From Oryza sativa Japonica Group (taxonomy: Eukaryota > Streptophyta > Magnoliopsida > Poales > Poaceae), in assembly GCF_034140825.1 (NCBI RefSeq), contig NC_089035.1:41718001-41782000 (forward strand): DNA of 64,000 nt, in the 5' to 3' direction. How positions within the stretch are numbered: the first letter of the stretch is position 1; each line of letters opens with the position of its first letter. A program made the translations under genes and the position numbers. The notes below the pieces were generated by a model. The model did not search any database, was not told where the DNA came from, and saw only the letters and a program-made list of their open reading frames with translations. Below, one piece after another: positions 43,871-55,788 of this stretch.

Positions 43871-46800
43871 TCATAAGCGCAGGAGGTAACCCAGAGAAGT
43901 ACCAAGAAGTGCCACATAAACCACAAACAGCAAGGGGAAACCAACTTGATTCCTTGGTGTTCCCTTCTTTCGTAGAAACATCTAGCCAAGCCATGCATCA
44001 GAATTAGTAGACATGTCATGCATGAAACATAGTATATGACCAGTGGTTTCAGGATGGAATTTGAGTCATACCATTTCTTGCTGTAACTTATCCCGCTCCT
44101 GGGTGGTAGTTCTGCTCTCTTCTCTCAGCTTTATTATCATTTTTTCAGCCTGCAAATCAGAAAGTTTGTGTTTCACTTCAGAAAGTATTATCTGGAATAT
44201 AAGATTAAAATCTTAGTTTATCAAGCATTATAAGCTCCATGTTTCAGGAGGATCTCATTCTGAACTATTGATTTGTCCTGTCCAAAATATTACCTCTTCC
44301 AATTTTACTTCGAGACCATTGAGCTTTGACTTCAGGTTCTGAACATCTTCCGTTACCTGTCCAAAATACAGAGCAACTTCAATAAAACTAGTGGGAAGAT
44401 TGTTTAAGAGACAGATCGGAAATGTAGTGAGAAAAATATGTAATTTGAAGATCTCTATAAGTGCAGCTTAGCTTTAGTGCATTGTATCTAGTTGCATATT
44501 TATTTCATTAAAGCTACTTCCAGTTTAATGGAAGATAGAAGAATCACAAAATATAAAATACTTATTTCAAGAAATACACTTGTTGTGTATGACCAATTAA
44601 AGGATGTTGGATGCAATGGACGATTGGCAAATGTGACCAAAATTCGAATCAATAGTCAGAACAAGTAAGCATTCTTATGCCATGGTGTTTGAAAACTAAG
44701 TGGAGACATTTTAACCAGGAATAGGTGGAATTTTGTAAAAATCTAGCCACTAATAGACTTTCCAATTGAGATGGTTAGCAAGAACCCTGACCAGCTAAAA
44801 TTCAGTCAAAGACTAGCACTGCAGGCCTCCAGAAACTCAACTCATTTTTGCCTTATACTCCACTTAAGGGGCATGTGAAAATAGTAGAGGAAATGCTTAC
44901 ATGGCATAGTTGACGACTCTGCACATTGACAGCCCCTTGCTCACTTAACACGACAGCTGCTTTTGGAAGAGTTTCTTCTAGAGGAGATTCCTTCAAACTT
45001 GCTAGGTTTTGTTCGAAAGGATGGAGAGATTCGACAGTAATGGAAGAGGTATCTGTTGGAGGGGGTGGAGATTCTGTCAATATAACAGGTGTCTCCTTCA
45101 ATGGTGTAGGAACTTCTCTCAGGATTGGAGTCTCCTTGACTGGGGATACGGGTGCAGGAACTTCTCTCAGGAATGAAGTCTCCCTGACAGGGGAAATATG
45201 CACAGGAACTTCTCTGAGAATTGGAGCCTCCTTGACAGGGTAAGGGGGTGCAGGAATAACAACTGGGTCTTCTTCCAGAGGGGAATGAACCTCTTTCTCT
45301 GCAACTGGAATTTCATTCTTAATGTTCAACGTGTCCTTTAATGAAGGAACCTCAACAGCTGCCTCAGTGTTTGGAATTCCATTAATTGGCTGCTCTCCAA
45401 AAGGATGAGATGCACTAACAAGAACAACCCTCAATTTACTTTCCTCGATATATCTGCCACTTTCTTTAGAAAACTGTAAAAAAAAATGATGAGTTAGAAG
45501 AACACCATGTGTACAGCTCTTTCCAAAAAAAAGGGGGTCATATTCTTATGTGCTTACATAAGAAGGAACAAGGTCCTCATCTGATGTTCCATAAGGGACA
45601 ACTGTTGTCTGAACCAAAAACTTGTCTTTTAATTGCATGTCTGGTGGAGCAGTACGTTGTGCTTGCATGGTAACTTCATTCAGACGAGTAAAGAAAAGAA
45701 TCAATAAGAGAAAAGAGCAATTTAACTGATTGGTAAAAATTATAACAGAACCAATAAACGATAAGAAACATCTGTCTAATAATTACTCTCCCCCAAAAGA
45801 AAGCACACTGTGCTTCTTTACTGCACAGTTCAACTAGGAATGAGTTCATTCCTAGAAAGCTTTATATAGATTCCACAGAAAATGAAAATGGCTATCTTGC
45901 ATGACTTTCCAAAATGAGCATACAAAATGCACTTTATCGTACTCCCTCCATTTCAAGTTATAAGACATTTTGACTTTGGTCAAAGTCAAACTGTTTTACG
46001 TTTGACTAAGTTTATAGACAAATATAGTAATATTTATAATACTAAATTAGTTTCATCAAATCAATAATTGAATATAATTTCATAATAAATTTGTCTTGGG
46101 TTGAAAATGTTACTAATTTTTTCTACAAACTTAGTCAAAATGTCTTATAACCTGAAACGGAGGGAGTATATGCTAATATAGATCAACAAGGTAAGTAAAT
46201 ATATCTCCGGTGCAATAATCCTTGCATACACAAAACAATATTGCCAGTGAGTAAATGCAGTAGTGAGCTACTGAACATACCTGTGAAATCACATGTTGAC
46301 CTTGGAAGGATGACTCCAGTGTTTGGTCGAACACAATACCTTTTAGGTGATGTTGTTTTAACCTAACAAATTTGAAGGGCAATATCAGACATAGTCCTAT
46401 TAGATGCTCAAACGGCAAAAATTATCATCCTTTGATTGAGCATAAAAGCGATTAAAGAATACATAATATTCAGAAAACAAAATATCTAAGTTTAGTGTCA
46501 TCAGAAATGGCATTTAAAAACAATAGGAAATACCTTGCATTAAAAATACAATTTTCCAGCCTTCTCGTTAGGTTACCATATAAATATGTATCTAGCATCA
46601 CTATATAATTCTTGTACAATACCATAAAAAGACATTTAAATTTAGAAAAATAAAAGTAGTTGTATGTAGTAGCAGACAAATTAATATGTATTCTTTGATA
46701 TGCCCATTTGGTATTCAAGAATTAAGGCCATAGCCGCATTCAAAATAATAGTACTGATGGACAACTTCATGGTTACAATTACCTAGGAAAGGATACACAA

Positions 46801-48230
46801 TGTTTAGATAGCACAATGTACACAGTACACCATCAGGAGCTATACTTAACATAAAAACAAGCGGCATTTGAATTTGTCTTTGAGAGCACTGACAAACCTT
46901 GAATGCGACATATTCATTGGATTTGTTGACAAGATGGACAGTACATGAACTTTGCTTCTTCACCTCAACTGCCAATAATAAATGAGATACCAAGTCAGAT
47001 TATCATTCAAAACTTTGAGACGGAATGTGTTTTGTATCCTATACTGTACAGCAGTTAAACACATTTCAATTATATGGCTGAATGTTGTAGTTTCAAATAC
47101 AGGTGTGGTAGGAACCAGTACGAGACCGTCTTGTTCATCCAATGAAAATTGCAAAGACCAATTTAATCATGTGCAAATTTGACAAGTACTCTAAATTGCA
47201 CAGTTCATAAGAAAACCACCTGCAGAACTAGGATACGATAATTTTCAGTTTCACTCCCCTTCCTCTTTTATCAGCACATGATGATCTTTTGAGTGATGCA
47301 TGACTAAAAGGTAAAAACTAACACCACCACTCCCTCCTTTTATGATTGTTAGCATGTGCATCGCTGTATCAGTCCATTCTCAGTAGTTACTGCAACCGCA
47401 TCCAATCCAGGTAAGCCAATTAGACAAGCAATCAGATCCCTCTCCCACACACAGACATCAGACTTTACAACCACTCGCACCACGAAATCGACCTGTCAGT
47501 AACCAAACGAACAGAAAAAGGAGCAGCCCACTAAAAAAGCAGCCTTTAAAAAATTCCAAAACAAAAGTTTACAGAAAATTCCAAACTCCGGAGCCATGTT
47601 TGTAGAATGTTATCTAAGTAACCTAGAGAAAAGTTAACAGTAAAAACAAAATCACTCATTGCTTCTTCACTTAACACTGTAATAATCTAACAAAAAAAAT
47701 TCTGCAAGTACCTACACCTCTAAACAGAATCAAAACCATTCAGACAAGAAAAATTAAAAAATGACAGTGAAACGAAAATCAAAACCACTAAGAAATGAAA
47801 AAAATAGAAACCAGAGTGGAACGAAAATTCCCACTAATTTGAAATGAAAATCGCTAAGACCCTTAAACCTGTTGATCAGTCCAAACGAGGGGAAATAGTT
47901 TTGGAACACTAATACTGGAACCAATTCCAATCAACAGAGGCTACAAATTAAATTCCACTGAGGGCGAAAATACCCGGCACGATACAAAGTAATACTACAG
48001 CGAAGCGAAGAAACAGGCAGGGAAGTCGCACACCACGACACACATACACGGAATCCACTCGATTGAAGTCGATTCGCCCGTTAACGCGAGACGGATCGGA
48101 ATTACTCTCTACTCCACTCTCTATCTAGGGGGTGGTGAGGCGTGGCGCCGTGGCGGTGGCGTGGCAGCGGGGGGGACTTACAGGTGAACTGGAGCTCGCG
48201 AGGGTGGATCTCGGCGAGGTCCTGGCCCAT
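43871..48230 (-). CDS. VAP27-type vesicle-associated protein (MSP domain, ER anchor)
   Basis: Eight exons: 48230-48182, 46968-46898, 46362-46281, 45673-45558, 45473-44901, 44356-44294, 44149-44072, 43981-43871; phases agree, 380 residues. Residues about 5-130 form the MSP domain (IHPRELQFTFEVKKQSSCTV, VKTTSPKRYCVRPNTG, DKFLVQTTVVPYG). Exon 5 encodes a long Pro/Glu/Val linker with tandem LREVP-containing repeats. Residues about 318-350 (VQNLKSKLNGLEVKLEE and on) form a coiled coil, and the tail VGFPLLFVVYVALLGTSLG is a C-terminal membrane anchor. VAPs sit in the ER membrane, bind FFAT-motif partners and tether ER to plasma membrane and endosomes, and in plants to actin. The linker of about 180 residues is longer than in the shortest plant VAP27s. 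Intron 3 holds a MITE, and intron 1 is 1.2 kb. Confidence 0.93.
45940..46168. mobile_element. Stowaway-like MITE in VAP intron 3
   Basis: Ends tactccctccatttcaagtt and (other strand) tactccctccgtttcaggtt pair, flanked by TA. Internal text is close to the element at 1468-1677, including aaattagtttcatcaaatca. Confidence 0.9.
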
Positions 48231-49127
48231 CTCCACCGCACCACGAACGAGACGCCGCCCGGCCTTCAGCACCGCCTCCACCGACGTTGGGTCGCCGCGC
48301 GCGGAAGCCTAGCTAGCTACCAATCAATCGAATCCCCCGCGGACTCTGACCGGGCGAGCTGGAGAGGAGAGACAGGCGGCGATGGCTTCGAGAGAGGGGT
48401 GGTGGAGGTGGAGGTGGAGTTGGAGTGAAGTCGAAGACGACGACGGGAAGGCCCACCACCACCACCACTCTCTCTCGAAGCCGTTTTGAGGAGGAGGCGA
48501 CTCTCGGGGACGCGGAGCAGAAGGAGGCGAGATTTTCCAGGGACTGGAGGATTGATGGGGGCGGCCTTTTCATTGGTGCGGGCCAACCCGGCGTATGTCT
48601 ACCCGTTTTTTCACATTACGCCCCTACAAAATCTAATTTTATACTACACCTTTTGTGTTACAGAGTCTGATACTCCCTTCATCCCACGGTAAGTTACTCC
48701 CTCCGTCCTAGAAAAACCAACCTTACTGAGAATCACCTTTGGTAACAATTTTGGTCACCAAATCCTTACTAAGATTGGATTTTTTTTTTAAACGGAGAGG
48801 AAGTAAAAAAGTACTGGATATGATGCATACTAGTAATATATTAACTTATTGGATGAAGGAAGTAATTGGTAAACAGTCAGTGAGAATCTGTCAAATAAGC
48901 AGGTTTCTAGGTTGTTATGCCTACTATAGTTATAGTTCATTTCTAGGTCTCATGTTTAGGAATTCATTTATAGATTTTGCACCTACTTAATCTCAAAATC
49001 CAAAGTGCGAATCTATAGTTGTTTGTAAGAACTCAAGATTATCGAATTGGTTGCATCTGTCGGAAACTCTCTCGAACAAAGCCTATTATTCCTGGTGACA
49101 CATACTTATCTAATCATAAGGTGTATG

Positions 49128-49420
49128 CGAAGTGAGCGTATCTCAACTAGTTAGGTTCTTTATGGTGAAACCAATTTATCCGAGTTTAAATCCTAGATTT
49201 GTCACGGGTGCACACGTTTACAACTTATTATTCTTTCAGTAAGAAGCGACGTACTCGTTGACGGCGAGACGTCACTTCGTCAATCTCAAGATATATCGGT
49301 CCAGCCTTCTGAAGGAATGGAGGTGCTTATAGAGGCATGGTGTGTGTGCGTGTGTGCGTTTAAAAGGAATGAGTGTGCGTGGGGTGTCTACATTTATTTT
49401 GTGTTTCTAACAAAAAAAGT
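49128..49420 (+). mobile_element. tRNA-derived SINE candidate
   Basis: The head has a box A-like tatctcaactagttagg (49139-49155) and a box B-like cgagtttaaatcc (49181-49193), spaced as in tRNA-derived SINEs. The body ends in GT-rich text (gtgtgtgtgcgtgtgtgcgt). Part of the body resembles 215-540. No target duplication was identified. Confidence 0.45.
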
Positions 49421-49945
49421 TGGTGCATAGAATAAACATTTGGTCTACTTATATTTGTGACCCGAGGGATCAACCCTTATTTGACATTAGGCGAGAATTT
49501 GGGCCCCTGGGTGCAAATATTCAGTTGGTCTGTCATGCCTATGACAGGTGGGTCCCGCAGCATTCGTTGTCGTGTCGGCAAGTGACGTGGCAGGTGCAGG
49601 TCTGGTGCCACACACGGCACATGCCCGGAAATATACGGCGTGATTCATTCCGCTCAAAGTCATTCCTACCAGTACCCCGCGCAGGGTCGCGCAAGTATCA
49701 ACCGAATCGTCAAATGGTCCAATGGCCCACCGCCACGTGGGCCGGCCTGGTTGGTTTCTACTGCTACCGAGAGAGATCCAGGGGGACATTGACTGTGGAT
49801 TTCCACGTGGATTTGCAGTCTTGCAGAGGGTGCGGCATCATGGTCATCCATCAATACTGTAGCAGTGTAGTTGCACACCCAACAGAGCAGCCATTGATGC
49901 TTGTGATTGATGCTCTACCAGCGTTTCTCAAACAGTTTAGGGTGG

Positions 49946-50005
49946 GGTTACCGTGGTATATACCATAGTTTTAAAAACTGAGAAAATTATCGCACGTGAT
50001 AGCCG
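49946..50005 (-). repeat. Lone relative of the 68-bp unit at 54142
   Basis: The text ttttaaaaactgagaaaatt followed by atcgcacgtgatagcc matches, on the opposite strand, the unit ggttatcacgtgcagtaacc and cttctcagtttttgaaacca of the tandem array at 54142-54345. Confidence 0.6.
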
Positions 50006-52457
50006 CGATAGTCACACGATTTTGTAAATCCTCTTTTACTCCCTTCAGATGAGACTTGAGAGTGAAGTTGATGGTGTTGAATCACTAAATTGGTGAGGTT
50101 ATCTGTTGCTTGCAAGATACAGATTAACTAACTAAGCACTAGCTCTAGAATCCTTTTATTCTATTCTTCATTTTATTTTGTTGTTTTACTTTACATTTGT
50201 TTGTATGAACTACTCCTAACAAACAAAGCACATGCTCTAGAATCCTTTTATTTGGTTTTTGTTTTACTTTTACCTAAGTGGAGTATGTGCATATCTCTAC
50301 TCTTCATGTCCATATACGAGCAATTATTAAAGTTCTGATAAAGAAAATGGTTGTTGAAGTCTTAAATATAAGAAAATGGCTTTGTACCATGTTTAATAAA
50401 TTGGAAGCACGCTAGGATAGACAACTTTTGCAGTGTACTGTTTCACAATGAAAAAAAAAAGAGAAAAAAGGAGTCTTTACGAAATAGAGTCAGGACACAG
50501 AACTTTGTTAATGTGTTAGTAGTATTACATACACAATGAAAAAAGAAGAAAAGAGTCTTCATAAAGAAAATCCTTTTCACGCAATGATTCAAGTGGCATG
50601 AGAATCATGATTTTAAAGTTGTCTGATTTATATAACAAAACTTTTCCTCAAAGTTAGCTATATGATCTTCTTTCCAATTATATCGTGATTAAGGAGTACA
50701 TTTAATAACTATTATGTAGGTTTCTAAGATAGAGCATACATGCTTTTGACTTTATTACATTATAGTAATTACTTCTCCTTTGGGGATATCTATTCGGGGG
50801 TTATGTCGATGGTCGCTAGTAATGCTAGCTATATTTTTCCCTAAAGAAAGGCAGTGCTCCTATTTTCTCGCGTGGGGATTTAATCTGTTTTGCACAATTG
50901 CAACATTATTAATATCATCATAATATAGAAATTGAAATGTACATGATGCAATATTTACAGTTGTATACATAAAAACGATTATCAATGCTAAATACTAGTA
51001 GTACAATATAACGAACAACCAACCCCGCCAATGTTTCACTAGCACTCCTATGTCATTATAAAAAAATGTATTATTAGAGTGTGTTGAGAGAAGGAGAAAT
51101 GAGAAAATAAAAAAATATTATTTTTAAAAGCTTAAAAAAATATTAATATGATTTTTAAAGCAACTTTACCGTAGTTTTTTCTTTTAAAAAAATTGCTTCA
51201 ACTTCAAACGAGAGAGCAGTAATCAAACACTCACTAAGAAAAACAAAATCTACATAATTGTGTAAATCGCCCTGTCCTCCCTGGGACTTGATTTCCTTCA
51301 AAGGTACTCAGGTTTTCGTCTACGGTGGTTGAGGTCTCACTCTCCAACCGACCACCGGCCATTCCAATTTCCTAGCTAGCACAGTAGCTCCAAGTCCTTT
51401 TCCAGCCAAACCGCTCCTAGAAAACGAGAGGTTTCCGGACGCTCTCACCGCCGGTGGCCATCACACTCGCTGACAAAACCGAAGGTTGGTACAGTGGCCG
51501 TAACGCTCTCGCTAATCACCATCCACTGCTCATGCTCTCTGCTCTTCTCTTTTCCCAGCATTGGGTGTTAGGTTACGCGCACATATCACTGTATATATAA
51601 TACCACACTCATATCCTCTCGGATGTGTCCCCTAACACATATTCTACGAGACGAAATTCAGCGACTCATCACTGGTCTCATTAAAATCTTATTGAAAGTC
51701 TACCTGCATGTGCGTAATATACATGTACATTAGGATTTAAATCCTGGTGGGTGGAGTCATGTACTCATGACTCTAAGCACCATGTCACTTATACTTCCCC
51801 TAATTGTTTTTTTGGTGTGATGGTGAGAAAGTAGAGAAAAAAAAAGAGGTCGCTTTAGCAATTTTGGCTGTTTATTTTACTACTCTTAACTTTTCCTTGG
51901 ATCTATCCATGGATCGAAAGGAAAGGTCTGAAAAAACTCTGAATTCTGATCATGAGATGAGATGACACGAGAGGAGAGGCAGACGCTGACATGGTGACGT
52001 GCATAGCTCAGGCTCAGATTCTGGGATCTTTGAGTGGACCCACGAGGCCATAATATGGCAGTGCCGGCCCAAGTTGGGAGTTGGTCATCGTCTAAATGGG
52101 CCGAAACTGGATAGTTACCTGAAGACTGCACCAATTCATTTCTGCCCAGGGAGCTCCTTTTTTTTCCTTTTTGAAAAGAAAGGAGCTTATCTTTGTTTCT
52201 TCAGAAATTCAGATAGTTCAGCTTCAGATGGAACACTTCTTGTTACTACGAAGCAGCGAAGAGATGTCGAGATTATTGCCATTTTAGCGGACAGTACATG
52301 AACTGAATTCAAACCAAGCTGACAAATTGAGGACACTTTTATTCATCGATTTGAAATAGGACAGACGGATGGCCGACGATACTACAGAAAAAAAGACAGT
52401 GAGATTTATCATCATCTCAACTAATTGACTGACACGTGTCGAAATGGCAACAACACA

Positions 52458-52700
52458 TATTCCCTCCGTCCAAAAAAAAAAAGTAAACCCTGAATTTCTG
52501 TGCCAACATTTGACTGTCTGTCTTATATGAAATTTTTTTATAATTAGTATTTTCATTGTTATTAGATGATAAAACATGATTAATATTTTATGCGTGACTT
52601 ATCTTTTTAATTTTTTTCATAATTTTTTCAAATAAGACGGACAGTCAAACATTGGACACGGAAACCAGGGTTTGTCTTTTTTTTTTTAACGGAGGGAGTA
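52458..52700. mobile_element. Stowaway-like MITE downstream of TAXI gene 1
   Basis: Ends tattccctccgtccaaaaaa and (other strand) tactccctccgttaaaaaaa pair. Interior tttgactgtctgtcttatat and aaataagacggacagtcaaa is inverted. It ends about 60 bases past the stop codon of the inhibitor-like gene, possibly within its 3' UTR. Confidence 0.85.
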
Positions 52701-52763
52701 ACCCTGAACGTGTCGTGTCTGATTATTTTGTGCGTGCATTCACGCTCTGCTCGTACGATTCAC

Positions 52764-54038
52764 TCACTGGCTGCCGATGCTGAAGTCGAAGTTGCCGCAC
52801 CTGGTCATGGTGCCGAGTAGCAAGCCGCTGAACCCGAACTGCCACTTCTCCAGGTCGAACACCACCAGGTTGTCCTCCATCTGATGCCCGCCGATGATCA
52901 CCGCCGGCGCGGCCGCGGCGCCCATGTCGACGAACGCGAAGCACGCCGCCTCCTGGCTCACCTCCACCACGGCGCTGGCGCCGACGATCGTCCAGTTCTG
53001 GCCGCCGGCCAGCATCAGGTCGACGCTCGCCGTGTACGGGCCGATGCGCGTCGGCGGCAGCGCCGACTTCTGGTAGCACAGGTCGAACGGCCCCGCCGCC
53101 GGCGCGCGCGCGAGCCCGGCCGTGGCCGCCGCGAACGCGTCGCGCACCGGCCGGTAGATGTCGGAGCGCAGCGCGGTGTACGGCGTCGCCGTGCTCACCG
53201 CGACGCCGCCTGTGCCTTGGCGAGCGCTGAGCGACAGGGCGCCCGGGGGGAGGGGGACTTGGACGCTGTTCACGGCGACGCCGATGACGCCGATGTAGTA
53301 GGCGGTGTTCTTGGGGTTCTTGAGCAATGGGGTGTACCTGAGACGGTCGCTGACCTGCTGCGGCGGCGCGGCTTGGAGCCAGAACGGGCCGCCGCCGAAG
53401 ATGGCCGCGCCGACATCACCGGCGGTGGGGAGGCACAGTGCGAACTTCTTCTCCACCTTCAGCTGCCCGGCGACCTGAAGCGGCAGCGACAATGGCGCCC
53501 GGGAGAGGCCAGCGACGCCGGCGGCGCCGGCGGGGAGCGAGCCCAGCAGCGGCTGCGGCGCGCACGACGCGACGGCGGAGAGCCACACCTGGAACAGCGG
53601 GTTCTTGCCGTCGGTGGCGTTCGCCGACAGCTGCACCGTGGTAAGGTCGCCGTACCCGCACTGGCCACTCGCCGGGTTGTACGCGGTGGCGGAACACGCG
53701 CAGCGCCCGCCGTCGCCGCCGTTGCTGCCGGCGGCGGTGTACGGGCAGTTGGGGCGGTGGTTCCGGTTGGCGACGGCGCACACGCCGGCGCCGCACGGGA
53801 TCGTCCGGTGCTTCCCCGGGCACGTGGACCAGACGAGCGGGCCGGCGAGGTCGAGGACGAGCTGCCCGCCGCCGTTCTTGACGGAGGCGGTGTAGAGCGA
53901 CGTCGAGGGGTCCTTGGCGAGGCGGGTCAGTATGGGCTTGGAAGGTGGCCGGTGCTGGCCATCGCCGGCGGCGAGCGCGCACAGCAGCGGCGCCGCGAGC
54001 AGCGAGAGCACGAGCGCGATCTTGTAGCTGGACGACAT
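52764..54038 (-). CDS. TAXI-like (xylanase inhibitor/basic 7S globulin) protein 1
   Basis: One exon, 424 residues, GC-rich. A signal peptide (IALVLSLLAAPLLCALAAGD) precedes a pepsin-like fold with about twelve cysteines. The two active-site motifs are lost: DLAG at residues 63-66 replaces DTGS, and STATP replaces the second D-S/T-G. This is the rule in TAXI-type xylanase inhibitors and EDGP/basic 7S globulins, which are secreted to the apoplast and inhibit microbial GH11 xylanases or related enzymes. Motifs such as GVAGLSRAPLSLP, FGGGPF and LLKNPKNTAYYIGV agree with the family. The C-terminus is complete (CGNFDFSIGSQ). A TATA box lies at 54087-54094. First of three tandem paralogues, all on the minus strand. 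Whether this member inhibits xylanase or has another target cannot be told. Confidence 0.94.
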   Translation of the reverse strand: MSSSYKIALVLSLLAAPLLCALAAGDGQHRPPSKPILTRLAKDPSTSLYTASVKNGGGQLVLDLAGPLVWSTCPGKHRTIPCGAGVCAVANRNHRPNCPYTAAGSNGGDGGRCACSATAYNPASGQCGYGDLTTVQLSANATDGKNPLFQVWLSAVASCAPQPLLGSLPAGAAGVAGLSRAPLSLPLQVAGQLKVEKKFALCLPTAGDVGAAIFGGGPFWLQAAPPQQVSDRLRYTPLLKNPKNTAYYIGVIGVAVNSVQVPLPPGALSLSARQGTGGVAVSTATPYTALRSDIYRPVRDAFAAATAGLARAPAAGPFDLCYQKSALPPTRIGPYTASVDLMLAGGQNWTIVGASAVVEVSQEAACFAFVDMGAAAAPAVIIGGHQMEDNLVVFDLEKWQFGFSGLLLGTMTRCGNFDFSIGSQ

Positions 54039-54086
54039 GGCCGAGTATGTTTAATTTGTGGGTGACTTAGCATGCGTCTGTATGCG

Positions 54087-54094
54087 TATTTATA
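54087..54094 (-). promoter_or_regulatory. TATA box of TAXI-like gene 1
   Basis: TATAAATA on the minus strand, 49 bases upstream of the ATG, so the leader is very short (about 20-25 bases). Confidence 0.75.
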
Positions 54095-54141
54095 GTGGTT
54101 TGTCTACGTGGACAGTAGACCAGCAGGGTTTACATAACCAC

Positions 54142-54345
54142 GGTTATCATGTGCAATAACCTTCTCAGTTTTTGAAACCACCGTATATATCGTGATAACC
54201 GTCAAACCCGATTATCATGTACAGTAACTTTATCAGTTTTTGAAACCACAGTATACATCACGATAACCATCAAACCTGGTTATCACGTGCAGTAACCTTC
54301 TCAGTTTTTGAAACCACAGTATACATCACGATAACAGTCAAACTG
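54142..54345. repeat. Three tandem 68-bp units upstream of TAXI-like gene 1
   Basis: Units start at 54142, 54210 and 54278, each holding ggttatcacgtgcagtaacc-like, ctcagtttttgaaaccac and gtatacatcacgataacc. The third unit contains CACGTG (also an ABRE/G-box core). Copies 2 and 3 are closest. The array lies 50-250 bases upstream of the TATA box. Confidence 0.85.
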
Positions 54346-54777
54346 TGAGGCGGTGCTAACTTCATGTAAAACGATTTGGTAAACCCTTGTAATCACTGGA
54401 TTTTCTTTTATTTTTCGAGGATATTGGAACTTCAACTAGGCGTGTATATGAAGTCTACGAAGTACATCTGCACGTGCTGTTTGTGCTAATTAGCTCAGAC
54501 AATTACCTCGTGGCTAGTATCATATGGGTTTTCATAATGCTAACCTTGAGGTTTGCGTACGCCACTTGAACGAATTCACCGATATCTGGGAAGGATATGA
54601 TATTATTCTTGTTAGTCGTGACACTCACCAGCTTCGATTCTCAGCACCTCTCACTAGCTAGTCACGTTTGTCACGAACTCGCAATTCAGTATTATCCATG
54701 GACCATGGACCGTTGGATCAAGCTTCTACGGTCCAGATCGTGTGAACGGTTGGCGGTGTGCTGGTGTTGGGTTGATT

Positions 54778-54977
54778 AAAGGTCTATTTGTTTCAGCTCC
54801 AACTTTTAAATCTAGATACAGAAGTTGAATCTGAAATAAAGTTATGAAGCATGCTAAACTCAGCTCTACTTTTTTTTTTTCATTTTGTGAGAGCTACATT
54901 CAGTTCTACTATCATTTAAGGTGAAATTGAAACTATTTGGCTGGGCTATAGCTCCAGCTGTACTAGACCGGACCTAA
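54778..54977. mobile_element. Degenerate MITE of the 20364 family
   Basis: Left end ggtctatttgtttcagctcc and right end (other strand) ggtccggtctagtacagctg are decayed forms of GGCCCTGTTTGGCACAGCTC. The interior keeps 'agttctactatcatttaagg'-like text. Confidence 0.6.
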
Positions 54978-55357
54978 TTCGTGAGCCTGGGCTTTAACTC
55001 GGTGTAAAATGTGGGTCCTGTGTAATATAATTTGGGCATGTCCTGACCGTTCGATCAAATTTCAGCGGTCCAGATTGCTTCCCGCGGAGGAAAACGTTCA
55101 TCCTGATGATGTGCTGATGGAACGAGAGATTGGGAAAAAAAATTAACGAAGAGAGATGGAAAAATGAAAAGGACAAAATGAAAATATACCGCCAATGGTT
55201 CGGAGACTAAAACTCCGACCCCATTTTTCGGCTGGGAAAACGTCGATCCTCTTTTTTTTTTGGAACGGTTCGGCGATCCTCATTCCGCGCTCGTCTGATC
55301 TCAATGCAATATGTGTGAGAGTGTCATATGGCAATCACAGGAAACTATTTTAAACAC

Positions 55358-55788
55358 TCGGGTGGATGTCCACCCGTTTTTTTTGCATGTCATCTAAATG
55401 GTTACGAAAAATTTTCAAAAAATTGACATAATAGGTTAATATGTAATATATCACTTTACAAACATGCAAGTTCAAATTCGACTTCTACAAGTTGTAACAA
55501 AAATAACAAATCAAACTCTAATTAGTATACGTATATTCACAGTCAAATTTGTTATAGTTCAAATTCGACTTCTACAAGTTATAACAAAAATAACAAATTT
55601 GACTGTGAATATACGTATACTACTTAGAGTTTGATTTGTTATTTTTGTTACAACTCGTAGAAGTCGAATTTGAACTTGCATGTTTGTGAAGTGATATATT
55701 ACATATTAACCTATCTTGTGAATTTTTTTAGAATTTTTTCATAATCATTTAGGTGGCATGCAAGAAACGGGTGGACGTCTATCCGAGA
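55358..55788. mobile_element. Best-preserved foldback MITE of its family
   Basis: A 430-bp element whose halves are inverted copies almost throughout. The ends are ctcgggtggatgtccacccg and (other strand) ctcggatagacgtccacccg; arms share gcatgtcatctaaatggtta, gttcaaattcgacttctaca and gtatacgtatattcacagtc. The palindromic end (gtggatgtccac) is notable. No coding frame. Copies at 35938, 39358 and 56400 are older. Confidence 0.88.

Larger units (their letters stand above)
48231..52763. other. 4.5-kb region without recognised gene
   Basis: The first 170 bases are the VAP leader. Then a MITE left end at 48694 (tactccctccgtcctagaaa), a SINE candidate at 49128-49420, a 182-codon open frame at 49420-49968 with no family resemblance, a repeat unit at 49946-50005, AT-rich DNA, and a MITE at 52458-52700. 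The open frame follows straight on from the SINE and is rated as chance. Confidence 0.5.

Noticed and set aside
49420-49968. 182-codon open frame on the plus strand
   Set aside because: It begins with a non-specific start at the end of the SINE candidate, has no signal, domain or family resemblance, and ends within a dispersed repeat unit.
52884-54065. 393-codon open frame antisense to TAXI-like gene 1
   Set aside because: It is a shadow of the GC-rich coding strand; similar antisense frames occur over the other TAXI-like genes, and the translated text is low-complexity Arg/Ala/Gly.
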